A stretch of 64,000 nt of DNA from a virus: positions 62,001 to 126,000 of IMG/VR virus record IMGVR_UViG_3300017971_000190; one strand, 5' to 3'. The notes under the pieces were generated by a model. The model had not been told where the DNA came from. It did not search any database and was given only the letters and a program-made list of their open reading frames with translations. How positions within the stretch are numbered: position 1 is the stretch's first letter; each line of letters begins with the position of its first letter. Positions 25,698 to 32,856 of the stretch are shown here, piece by piece. Made by a program: the position numbers and the translations under genes.

Positions 25698-26236
25698 AAG
25701 AGATTACTTGTTGTAAGCTAGGAAAAGAAAATATTCATTTTAAAACCGCTAAAGAGGCAGATGCTGACGAAGACGGATTTTTCCTTTATTTAAAAAGTCA
25801 GTACCCAGATGGCTACTATGAACCTATTTTATTCTGTCCTTTTTGTGGACAGTGTGTTCCTCACGAAAGAATGCGCTGCAATACAGATCCTAAGCGCCGT
25901 GAGGTGGAAGTAGGAATTCATTTCGATTTTTCTAAAATGACTGAGACTCAGCAACAGCTAATTTGGAGTGCAACTACAGCTCTTAAATCTGCTGGAATTG
26001 GATTTGACACTGGTTGTGGGGGTGGTTTCGATTGGGAATGGGATTGGTCTTTAAGTGGGCCTGTGAAGGTATTGTTTAGAGAATTTGTTCAAAATAACCC
26101 AAAAAATCGTTATTATTGGGAAAAGAAAAAGCGAGAAGAAGGAAATGTTTCTGATCCAGTAGATAATGTAAATAGGTTTAAAAAAATGAAAAAATTAGCA
26201 GAAGACGTTTTAGAAGAGGATGAGGAGACAAATTGA
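25694..26236 (+). CDS. Conserved phage-type protein with DWEWDWSLSGP motif
   Basis: 180 residues, ATGA overlap. The centre (IGFDTGCGGGFDWEWDWSL, about 101-119, then SGPV) is a pattern found in hypothetical proteins of many phages; CPFC at 48-51 may bind zinc. Charged C-terminal helix. Function not established. Confidence 0.55.
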   Translation: MKEITCCKLGKENIHFKTAKEADADEDGFFLYLKSQYPDGYYEPILFCPFCGQCVPHERMRCNTDPKRREVEVGIHFDFSKMTETQQQLIWSATTALKSAGIGFDTGCGGGFDWEWDWSLSGPVKVLFREFVQNNPKNRYYWEKKKREEGNVSDPVDNVNRFKKMKKLAEDVLEEDEETN

Positions 26237-26455
26237 AACGACGTATGTACATTAGTCAAGATAGTGGGGGAATTTACCTTTTCTCCAGCACCACCAAACC
26301 AACTAGACCAAGAACCAGAGCTTTGGATGGACGAACTAGAAGGTTTATTAACTATTGATGATGACGAATTGGTAAATTGTTATATAGAAAATATTAATGA
26401 AGAGAATATGCTTTTTAAACAAATTATTGATGAAGCAGAAAAGGAGTCAAAATGA
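26233..26455 (+). pseudogene. Gene interrupted by a +1 shift near 26279-26285
   Basis: A TTG at 26233, coupled to the previous stop (TTGA) and behind a strong GAGGAG site, starts MKRRMYISQDSGGIYLF. That frame soon stops at 26358, while the frame one base on continues as SPAPPNQLDQEPELW and then 55 acidic residues to 26455. A one-base skip around CCTTTTCTCC joins the halves into a roughly 73-residue protein with a familiar phage N-terminus. Without a shift the downstream part would need the GTG at 26264, which has no ribosome site. A real lesion, programmed +1 frameshift or assembly indel are all possible. Confidence 0.5.
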
Positions 26456-26781
26456 GTTGGTATATTTACAACGCCATTGGAGCTAGAGTAGAAACAAATA
26501 AAATTAAAGAAGCATTAGCTAAAACTTACTCAACGTCTAGTCCAAAAGAAGCTTGCCGAACCAACAATTTGGTATTGGTTGACGCCAACACTGGTTACAG
26601 CTACGTTTGTTCCCATGTTCACAGTTTTGAAATTAATGGCGATAAACTTCTTAATTACGGTCCTCTTGTGCACTACCAAGATAAAAATTGGGACAAAGAT
26701 AAAGTGCGTCGATTTTTAGAACAGTTTCGTCTTTGGGAAGATGGATCATTTGGAATTTGGACCTTTGCTGTTAAGGAGTAG
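26452..26781 (+). CDS. Hypothetical protein
   Basis: 109 residues, ATGA overlap, AAGGAG upstream. Alpha/beta with aromatic C-terminus (LWEDGSFGIWTFAVKE). Unrecognised. Confidence 0.5.
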   Translation: MSWYIYNAIGARVETNKIKEALAKTYSTSSPKEACRTNNLVLVDANTGYSYVCSHVHSFEINGDKLLNYGPLVHYQDKNWDKDKVRRFLEQFRLWEDGSFGIWTFAVKE

Positions 26782-26790
26782 TATTACAGT

Positions 26791-27135
26791 ATGAGAATAA
26801 GTACAGATATTGACATTCCAGATCCTCCTCAAAATTATTTTACACTCCCTATACCTTGTCCAGATTGTGGTTATCCGGTTTTAATTGGACAACTCATTCC
26901 AACAGGTTTACCTAATGAAAATGGTTTAGTAGATTACGAAAATAGCCGGTGTCACATTTTCTGTGGAAGACCAGATAATTTTTGTTTATCTTGGTCAGCT
27001 TCTTCAGATAATTATACGTGGAAATATGATAAAGATATAAGCGCAATTAGAAATGCAATAATGGGTCCTATAAAAGCTAAAAAAGCTAAAAGAAAACGAC
27101 GAGTAAAATCCCTTCTTAAAGGGAGGTTTAAATAG
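26791..27135 (+). CDS. Zinc-ribbon protein with basic tail
   Basis: 114 residues. CPDC (23-26) and Cys51/Cys55 with His53 make a probable zinc site; the last 25 residues are very basic (KAKKAKRKRRVKSLLKG), a nucleic-acid-binding tail. Last gene before the AGAC-rich repeat region. Confidence 0.5.
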   Translation: MRISTDIDIPDPPQNYFTLPIPCPDCGYPVLIGQLIPTGLPNENGLVDYENSRCHIFCGRPDNFCLSWSASSDNYTWKYDKDISAIRNAIMGPIKAKKAKRKRRVKSLLKGRFK

Positions 27136-27136
27136 C

Positions 27137-27612
27137 CACCAGACAGACAAGTAGGCAGACAAACAGACAGATAAGGAGACAAGCATCATGTTCGCAAAAT
27201 TTGTGAATTACACAGAGGGTAACGGAGTCCTAAGCCCTAAAGGATTCAGACCAACCGTTCCAAAAGTGAACAGCGTTTACGAAGCTTCGGAAGTAATTTA
27301 CGGTAAGAAGTGTTTTCGTAATTTTGAAGAATACATGAAGTGGATGGAAGATAGCGGAGATAGTCCAGCAGAAACAATTGGGTTTCCTTTGGTTAAAGAT
27401 GATCTTTTTGAAGTTGTAGCTACCCGTATTTACAATGAGAAAAATGGAGAAACAACAGTTCGAGTAGTGCACGCCATAGGCTGTGAATTTTACCTGCTTA
27501 ATGATGAAGGTAAAACTATAGATCGCGTGTGGTGTGCCAACGGTGAAGAACAGAAAAAGATGTTAAAAGAACATATTAACGAATAGTTAACTTAATTTTT
27601 GTCTGTCTGGTG
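27137..27612. repeat. 14-bp inverted repeat framing one gene
   Basis: CACCAGACAGACAA at 27137-27150 and its exact reverse complement TTGTCTGTCTGGTG at 27599-27612 flank the gene at 27188-27586. The left arm continues into imperfect AGACA repeats up to 27181. No target-site duplication is obvious. It could mark a mobile cassette, or base-pair in mRNA around the whole gene. Confidence 0.65.
27188..27586 (+). CDS. Protein with FYLLNDEGKTID module, framed by inverted repeats
   Basis: 132 residues with AAGGAG upstream. The C-terminal part (VVHAIGCEFYLLNDEGKTID, about 92-112) aligns with residues 88-108 of the terminase-like protein at 28431 (TILCNRIFLLNDKGKTVD) and with the Tat protein at 57843 (ACRRVIFLDKGEPID). 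The upstream 50 residues also align loosely with the first. It appears to be a free-standing copy of a module otherwise fused to other proteins. Function unknown. Confidence 0.6.
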   Translation: MFAKFVNYTEGNGVLSPKGFRPTVPKVNSVYEASEVIYGKKCFRNFEEYMKWMEDSGDSPAETIGFPLVKDDLFEVVATRIYNEKNGETTVRVVHAIGCEFYLLNDEGKTIDRVWCANGEEQKKMLKEHINE

Positions 27613-27628
27613 TTTCTGTAAATTCCCC

Positions 27629-27657
27629 TTGACAATTAGGTCGTATTCAGCTACAAA
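27629..27657 (+). promoter_or_regulatory. Sigma-70-type promoter for the RNA ligase gene
   Basis: TTGACA at 27629-27634, 17-bp spacer, TACAAA at 27652-27657, about 20 bp before the RNA-ligase ATG with GAGGTAAG between. Same type as the promoter at 4741. Confidence 0.6.
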
Positions 27658-27678
27658 ATACTAGTAGAGGTAAGAATC

Positions 27679-28326
27679 ATGTCACAAACCAAAACAAAAT
27701 ACCCCAGGACGTTACACCTTCCTTGGTCCCCGGGAAGAAGTAGGGATGATTTGGTTCTCACTTCCACCTCTCATTTTGAGGGGCAACAAGTTGTAATTAC
27801 TGAAAAAAGAGATGGTGAGAATACCACCATTTATCCTTTCACCGTACACGCTCGTTCTCTAGACTCCGCTTATCATCCTTCCCAAAGTTGGGTACGACAA
27901 CTTCAAGCTCAAATTGGTCACGAAATTCCAGCTGGCTGGAGAATCTGTGGGGAGAACCTTTATGCCGAGCACAGTATTCCCTACCACGTCACCAATTATT
28001 TTGAAGTGTTCTCTATTTGGGATGAAACTAACACGGCTCTAAGCTGGAATGCTACTCAGGAATGGGCAGATCTCTTAAATCTTCTGACAGTTCCTGTTTT
28101 GTTCCAAGGGGAATGGCCCGGAAAAGAGTTTCTAGATGAGCTGTGGCAACATTATTGTCAGAAAATGGATCCTGCCTTGGTTGAAGGATACGTTGTACGG
28201 TTAGCAGGACGTTTTTCTTACGATTCTTTCTCGGCTTCGGTGGCCAAATTTGTTCGTCCCGATCACGTACAAACTGACGAGCACTGGAAAAAGAATTGGA
28301 AGCCTAACCAACTCGTCCAGTCTTGA
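27679..28326 (+). CDS. RNA ligase (RNA_ligase superfamily, Rnl2/DRB0094-like)
   Basis: 215 residues. The nucleotidyl-lysine motif I is EKRDGENTTIY with Lys43; motif III-like GENLYAEHS (91-99), FEVFSIWDE, then EGYVVRL and AKFVRPDH supply motifs IV and V. This is the compact nucleotidyltransferase core that adenylates itself and joins 3'-OH and 5'-phosphate RNA ends. It lacks the extra C-terminal domain of T4 Rnl1. It has its own promoter and is slightly richer in G+C than the genes before it. With the RlaP-type protein at 6.8 kb it could repair tRNAs cut by host anticodon nucleases. Confidence 0.85.
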   Translation: MSQTKTKYPRTLHLPWSPGRSRDDLVLTSTSHFEGQQVVITEKRDGENTTIYPFTVHARSLDSAYHPSQSWVRQLQAQIGHEIPAGWRICGENLYAEHSIPYHVTNYFEVFSIWDETNTALSWNATQEWADLLNLLTVPVLFQGEWPGKEFLDELWQHYCQKMDPALVEGYVVRLAGRFSYDSFSASVAKFVRPDHVQTDEHWKKNWKPNQLVQS

Positions 28327-28354
28327 CCCCTCCTTTGTAAAACCTTCCTAGACC

Positions 28355-28373
28355 GCGAGTTGATTTAACTCGC
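28355..28373 (+). promoter_or_regulatory. Leader hairpin before the terminase-like gene
   Basis: GCGAGTT at 28355-28361 and AACTCGC at 28367-28373 form a 7-bp stem with a 5-base loop. No T tract follows, so it is not a standard terminator. It sits in a 104-bp leader that also holds a TTTGTAAAA box at 28334-28342. Confidence 0.45.
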
Positions 28374-28430
28374 CCAGACCGAAGTTCGTAGAGCGATCGA
28401 AAGACCGAAAAACAAAAGGAGAAGTGTCTC

Positions 28431-30002
28431 ATGATTTTGAAAATCATCCCCATCCGTCCCGCTGGAAGACCACATCTGAAAAATATTAATCGTTACGTAG
28501 AAGGTTCTGAATTTTCAATAGAGCTTCATACGTTTAATGACGAAAAGACGTATGAGGCTTGGCTTGTAGAAAGAACCTCCATAGAAAGTATTGAGCACAG
28601 TACACTAAATATTCACGATTATAAAGGATTGGACAGCTGGCAAGTATTTGTCGTAGATGTTGAGAATTTCTTAGATGGAGACTTTGTTGTTTCTACTCAA
28701 ACCATTCTTTGCAATCGTATATTTCTGCTTAACGACAAGGGAAAGACAGTAGACACATTTAACACAACAAATCCATTAGTATTTCCTAGAAAGCGAGAAA
28801 ATGAAACTAAATTCATAGATGGACATGGAGGTACTGTTGAAATAGAAGATGGAAAAATTAAACATACTACACCATTAAAAAATGTTTTTGAATTAAAAAA
28901 TGTTTTTGATGGACTGAAAGAAAGTGTGGGGCAAGAATTTAGAAAAAGGCAAGAATTCGTAGCAAATTTAACTGAAGAACAAGAAAAAGAACTTGGAGCG
29001 CATTTTTATGGTGGTAACATTGGAGGGAAGGTAGAGGTTATAGAAGGGGTAACAGTCAAACCTTTAACTGTCGATAAACCAACTCCTTGTCCCTCCATTC
29101 TTCATTGGTGTACAGAACTGAAATATCTGGGCGGTAAAAATGTTTGGCCAGAGAATTTAAAAACTTTACTAGCTGCTTTTCAGGAACAGTGCCCCTCTTG
29201 TGGAGCTGCCCTTCGTTACGGTCGTTGTGTTCTTTGTGATAAATCCAAACAAGAATTATTTTCTCACCCGATCAATGAGGTAGTAGGAATTAGAGGGCAA
29301 CGCACTGGTAGCAGCTTTCTATCGGCCATAGCTGCTACCTACCAGTTACAAAAAATACTCTCTTTAGATATGAGTTTAAGTACCTACTATGATATGCCTC
29401 CTACGGAATTTGAAATGGTACTAGTAGATCCAGGAAAACATATTTGGAATCACTTTTGGGAATTAATACACAATTCACCTTGGTTTGAGCAATACTGGAG
29501 TTTCTTAAAAAATGCAGTTAATTGGGGTTTCAGTAGACCTAGCAATGATAAAGCTATTTTTACTGCCAACGAAAAGACGAATTTAATTGTACGAAGAGGA
29601 GGAGTGGAAGAGAACTACAAAGGAAAAACCAGAATTTTTGCTGCCATAGATGATCCAGATTGGGTAGATTGTTATGGTAATAAAGATAAACGGGTTCCTA
29701 TAGTAGATATTTATACAAGCCTTAAGAGTAGCCTTTCAACGGTGAAAAAGAAAGCTAACGATCAAAATTATAAATTGCAACCCTTGTTGTGGTTAATGGG
29801 TCCTCCTAACGGAGAAGGTGTAACTAAAAGTCTTCTTAGAAAAATAAAACAAGCTAAAAAGAAAAAAGTCAACCAACTAATTCTACATCAACCAACTTGG
29901 GAAATTAATCCAGAAACCAGCGAGGAAGAACTACGGAAAGAAGCCAGAAATGATGCAGAATTTCGTCGTGACTTTGGTGCTGAATTTGTAAAAGTGAAAT
30001 AA
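28431..30002 (+). CDS. Terminase-large-subunit-like ATPase without nuclease domain
   Basis: 523 residues with AAAGGAG upstream. Residues 1-115 are the LLNDKGKTVD module also found at 27188 and 57843. CPSC...CVLC (254-269) is a zinc ribbon. GIRGQRTGSS (286-295) stands at the Walker A position but has Ser in place of the usual Lys. FEMVLVDPGKHIWNHFW (327-343) and FAAIDDPDW (403-411) resemble the terminase ATPase strands, with DD for the Walker B DE. PTWEINPETSEEEL...FGAEF (488-519) is the segment that normally links ATPase and nuclease domains in large terminases. The protein ends there, and no RNase-H-like nuclease frame follows. It may be a split, regulatory or degenerate terminase. Confidence 0.68.
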   Translation: MILKIIPIRPAGRPHLKNINRYVEGSEFSIELHTFNDEKTYEAWLVERTSIESIEHSTLNIHDYKGLDSWQVFVVDVENFLDGDFVVSTQTILCNRIFLLNDKGKTVDTFNTTNPLVFPRKRENETKFIDGHGGTVEIEDGKIKHTTPLKNVFELKNVFDGLKESVGQEFRKRQEFVANLTEEQEKELGAHFYGGNIGGKVEVIEGVTVKPLTVDKPTPCPSILHWCTELKYLGGKNVWPENLKTLLAAFQEQCPSCGAALRYGRCVLCDKSKQELFSHPINEVVGIRGQRTGSSFLSAIAATYQLQKILSLDMSLSTYYDMPPTEFEMVLVDPGKHIWNHFWELIHNSPWFEQYWSFLKNAVNWGFSRPSNDKAIFTANEKTNLIVRRGGVEENYKGKTRIFAAIDDPDWVDCYGNKDKRVPIVDIYTSLKSSLSTVKKKANDQNYKLQPLLWLMGPPNGEGVTKSLLRKIKQAKKKKVNQLILHQPTWEINPETSEEELRKEARNDAEFRRDFGAEFVKVK

Positions 30003-30015
30003 AGGAGAGTAAATA

Positions 30016-30471
30016 ATGCTACTCCAAGAAAAAATCTGGCAAAACCGTTTTGATTTTCGTGGCATTTACGCTTGTGAATTTTGTGGCTCTACACAAGAAG
30101 AAGGTAGTTGTTATGATGACGACTACTTTCACAATACAGTTACGCCCACAAAAATACGCTGCCAAGCTTGTGGTTTAACCACAGCTGAAGGAAAAGACAA
30201 AGAAACAAACTTCCAAAAAGTAGAATTGGTACTGAGTGACGAAACACTCTCACTTTGTAAAGAATTAGAAGAGCATTACAAATTTGGAGAACGGCTTGGT
30301 AGTAGATCTAAGCTGTTCGAAGAAGCTCTAAAATTGTATCATTTCTACTACCATGAGGTTCAAACTATGGGAAAGAACCTCTACACCGGTTTCACTTTTG
30401 GTACAGCTGAAGAAATCAGAGTTGCAGATGGAAAAGTAGAGTTGGTAAAGGAGGAAAAAAGTCATGAGTAG
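30016..30471 (+). CDS. Zinc ribbon joined to a ribbon-helix-helix-like domain
   Basis: 151 residues with AAAGGAG upstream. The zinc ribbon CEFCGS...CQACGL (20-52) has the YDDDYFHN.V.P insertion common in phage ribbons. LVLSDETLSLCKEL...GSRSKLFEEALKLYHFYY (72-110) looks like a ribbon-helix-helix DNA-binding fold. A small DNA-binding regulator is plausible. Confidence 0.5.
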   Translation: MLLQEKIWQNRFDFRGIYACEFCGSTQEEGSCYDDDYFHNTVTPTKIRCQACGLTTAEGKDKETNFQKVELVLSDETLSLCKELEEHYKFGERLGSRSKLFEEALKLYHFYYHEVQTMGKNLYTGFTFGTAEEIRVADGKVELVKEEKSHE

Positions 30472-30778
30472 TAAAAAACTCAAGTACATGAGTGTTAAAG
30501 AATTTCGTGAAAATGGTCTTCTTTTTGAGGTTAATCGTCTAGTACTTCACCCCTTAGGATTGGCTCTTTCTGTTGACGTGAAAGGAGATGGAACAGAAAG
30601 CTTTGCAGAAATTTGGGATAATCGAGAAGACCCAGAAGGAATTTGCTTTGCACCAGAAACATTCTTAAATGGAAAGAAGAAATTTCATCAGTACATGAAA
30701 GACAAAGGGGATGATGCTTTACGGACGAGAGATAGAAAATTAGGTTACACCATTCAAATCGAATCTGGAGAGGAGTAG
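30464..30778 (+). CDS. Conserved phage-type protein (FREnGLLFEVNR...HPLGLAL pattern)
   Basis: 104 residues, eight-base overlap. EFRENGLLFEVNRLVLHPLG, then LALSVDV and EIWDNREDPEGICF, match a small protein family widespread in actinophages and other phages; its role is not known. Confidence 0.6.
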   Translation: MSSKKLKYMSVKEFRENGLLFEVNRLVLHPLGLALSVDVKGDGTESFAEIWDNREDPEGICFAPETFLNGKKKFHQYMKDKGDDALRTRDRKLGYTIQIESGEE

Positions 30779-30784
30779 TTAGTT

Positions 30785-31075
30785 ATGCGAGAAGTAATGA
30801 TTTACGAACCAGGGGAAGAAGTTCGTTATATTGGAAAATCACTTAAAATTGTACTTCCGGTAGATGGTGCTTGGGTAGCAGGAAGACCCGAAAGTTCTCC
30901 GTTTTGCCGAGCTTTGGTAGAGTTTAAATTCACACTAGAAGCAAATACAACAGGAAAAGTAGTACCACCTCCTTTAGGAGGTGAAGAGAACATTTCGTTC
31001 TGTTACGTCAGATTTGATGGTCATTTGTACAATACTATTATTCCTATTAATTATGAAGATTTAGAAATTGTGTAA
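30785..31075 (+). CDS. Small beta-barrel-like hypothetical protein
   Basis: 96 residues. Starts with GEEVRYIGKS and ends with YVRFDGHLYNTIIPINYEDL, which reads like an SH3-type beta barrel. No function assigned. Confidence 0.5.
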   Translation: MREVMIYEPGEEVRYIGKSLKIVLPVDGAWVAGRPESSPFCRALVEFKFTLEANTTGKVVPPPLGGEENISFCYVRFDGHLYNTIIPINYEDLEIV

Positions 31076-31077
31076 AA

Positions 31078-31797
31078 ATGACTACTGAAATTCACTGTAG
31101 CTTCTGTAGTAGTATCATACTTGGACCAGGTACTGAGTTTTGTCATAATTGTATTAACCTTAAAAAGGAATTCCTCAGAGTAGAAGAAAAAGAAAGGTAC
31201 AAATTATTTTACGATTATATTGATGCTGCCCAACTTAGAGAATTGAGAACTGTACTTCAAAAAGAAATTGGAGATCCCACTCAGTACAGTTACGCTTCTT
31301 GGCTTATCTATTTCAATCCTGATCGTACTGCTGTTACGGTAGAACTGTGGTACAAAAAAGACTTTCATTGTTTTGCACTTACCACGGAGGAGTTAAAAAA
31401 GTTCCTCAGAAAACGTCCTCCTTGGCGAAAGTACTTTGGACCCTATCAGTTAGACAAGGCAGACAAAGAGACTTTTAAAGCCAGTGTTGTGGAAATGTTA
31501 GCAACACTTAGCCCAATTATTATTCCTTCTGGAACTCTTCTTACTACCTGTCCAGTTTGTGAAAAAGAAGGTAAGAAACCAAAAACTTTCATAACTGATG
31601 GTCCTACCTACGCAAAGCCTATGGAACCACCACCCTTTACTGATAAAGAGGGTGTTAGACACTGGCACCTGGTTGGTTTCTCTACAATTTACTATCAGTG
31701 TTCTAACGATCATCGTTGGTATGTAAATCACTACCTACCTTGTATAGCTCCAGGTTGCATTTATGGTAAAGAATCCAAAATAGAGATTTTAAAATGA
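31078..31797 (+). CDS. Zinc-ribbon hypothetical protein
   Basis: 239 residues. N-terminal CSFC...CHNC ribbon (7-23) and a second C-terminal Cys group (CPVC, CSNDH, CIAPGC). The middle is alpha/beta. Unrecognised. Confidence 0.5.
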   Translation: MTTEIHCSFCSSIILGPGTEFCHNCINLKKEFLRVEEKERYKLFYDYIDAAQLRELRTVLQKEIGDPTQYSYASWLIYFNPDRTAVTVELWYKKDFHCFALTTEELKKFLRKRPPWRKYFGPYQLDKADKETFKASVVEMLATLSPIIIPSGTLLTTCPVCEKEGKKPKTFITDGPTYAKPMEPPPFTDKEGVRHWHLVGFSTIYYQCSNDHRWYVNHYLPCIAPGCIYGKESKIEILK

Positions 31798-32171
31798 AAC
31801 CAAAATTAATAGATGAACTTCTAAAAAGAGCTGACAAGTGGATCACTCAGGCTTTAGGAGATCCAGAAAATTACATTCCACCTTGGGATTTAACAAACGA
31901 TAAACCAGTTGACATTTGGATAACAGCAGCTTCTTACTTACTCATAAAGTTGCTAGAACTTAAAGCTGTCAGTGAAGGTGAACAGACAACAGCTCTTTAC
32001 GACTCTACTGCTGTGGGTGTACTTTGTCGAGCTAGGCACCAAGGTAAACCTGTAGAACTTATTTTGAGATCTCAATTGGGGTTGAATAAAGAAGAATCTC
32101 TAGTTATTTATCTCGTTCCTATAACTAGTGATGGTGAACGGGATTGGGAACAACCACCAGCTTATGCCTAA
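31794..32171 (+). CDS. Hypothetical protein
   Basis: 125 residues, ATGA overlap. Helical N-terminus, beta C-terminus (VELILRSQLGLNKEESLVIYLV). Unrecognised. Confidence 0.5.
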   Translation: MKPKLIDELLKRADKWITQALGDPENYIPPWDLTNDKPVDIWITAASYLLIKLLELKAVSEGEQTTALYDSTAVGVLCRARHQGKPVELILRSQLGLNKEESLVIYLVPITSDGERDWEQPPAYA

Positions 32172-32532
32172 GAAACAACCAACGGTAGCCAGTCTTAAAA
32201 AGTTACTGGGCAACCAAGCCTACACCATAACCGAAGAACGGCTTATTCAAGACAAAATTGAGCAAGTCCTAACAGACAGTAAAATAAAACACCTTCGTGA
32301 AGCTCAACTAACTGAAAGTGATCGCATAGATTTTCTAGTAGATACCATTGGTATTGAGGTTAAACTTAAAACCCCTATTACTCAGGTTACCAGGCAGCTC
32401 CACCGTTACGCTCAAAGTGGTCTCATTTCAGAGTTGCTTTTAGTAACCACTTCTCCCCAACTTCAAAGCGTAGTTCGAGAATTCAACAACAAACCAATTC
32501 ACGTTCTTCTTCTAATTACCGCTCTCATTTGA
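32164..32532 (+). CDS. PD-(D/E)XK-type nuclease-fold protein
   Basis: 122 residues from the ATG at 32164. LREAQLTESDRIDFLVDTIG (45-63) then IEVKLK (64-69) gives Asp56 and the Glu65-x-Lys67 pair of the PD-(D/E)XK core; ITQVTRQLHRYAQSG and ELLLVTTS complete the fold's alpha-beta order. Small phage proteins of this type resemble restriction-endonuclease or Holliday-junction-resolvase folds. It lies immediately upstream of a helicase, so a recombination or repair role is plausible. Confidence 0.62.
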   Translation: MPKKQPTVASLKKLLGNQAYTITEERLIQDKIEQVLTDSKIKHLREAQLTESDRIDFLVDTIGIEVKLKTPITQVTRQLHRYAQSGLISELLLVTTSPQLQSVVREFNNKPIHVLLLITALI

Positions 32533-32543
32533 AGAGGTTTAAA

Positions 32544-32843
32544 ATGATTTTCACATTCGGAAGAACTTCTAGCTACGATCGCGATTTTAATACTGAATCC
32601 AACCCTAAAAAACTTGGACCACAAAGTGATGGTTATCCTGGTGGTTCGGTGTGGAAAACTAGAGAAGAAGCCCAAGCTTTTGTAGATAGTTTACCAAACA
32701 AATATTGTCCTACTTTGAATGCTAAAGATTTTTCAGTTTATGGAGTGCTGGCTGATTGGGATACTGATGTGTATAAAAGCGATTCTGAAGCATCTTGGGC
32801 AAATTTAAAAATAGATGCTCCCTTAGTTAAACTAATCCCTTAA
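32544..32843 (+). CDS. Small hypothetical protein
   Basis: 99 residues from the ATG at 32544 (GAAGAGG upstream). FTFGRTSSYDRDF and a Trp-rich centre; contains an EEAQAFVDSL helix of the kind seen in small phage accessory proteins. Unknown function. Confidence 0.5.
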   Translation: MIFTFGRTSSYDRDFNTESNPKKLGPQSDGYPGGSVWKTREEAQAFVDSLPNKYCPTLNAKDFSVYGVLADWDTDVYKSDSEASWANLKIDAPLVKLIP

Positions 32844-32856
32844 TAATTAATACTCT

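Noticed and set aside
27137-27181. CRISPR array (AGACA repeats)
   Set aside because: The units are 4-8 bases, irregular, and there are no spacers or cas genes.
27137-27612. Insertion sequence
   Set aside because: The enclosed gene has no transposase motif and there is no target duplication, so only an inverted-repeat-framed gene is reported.
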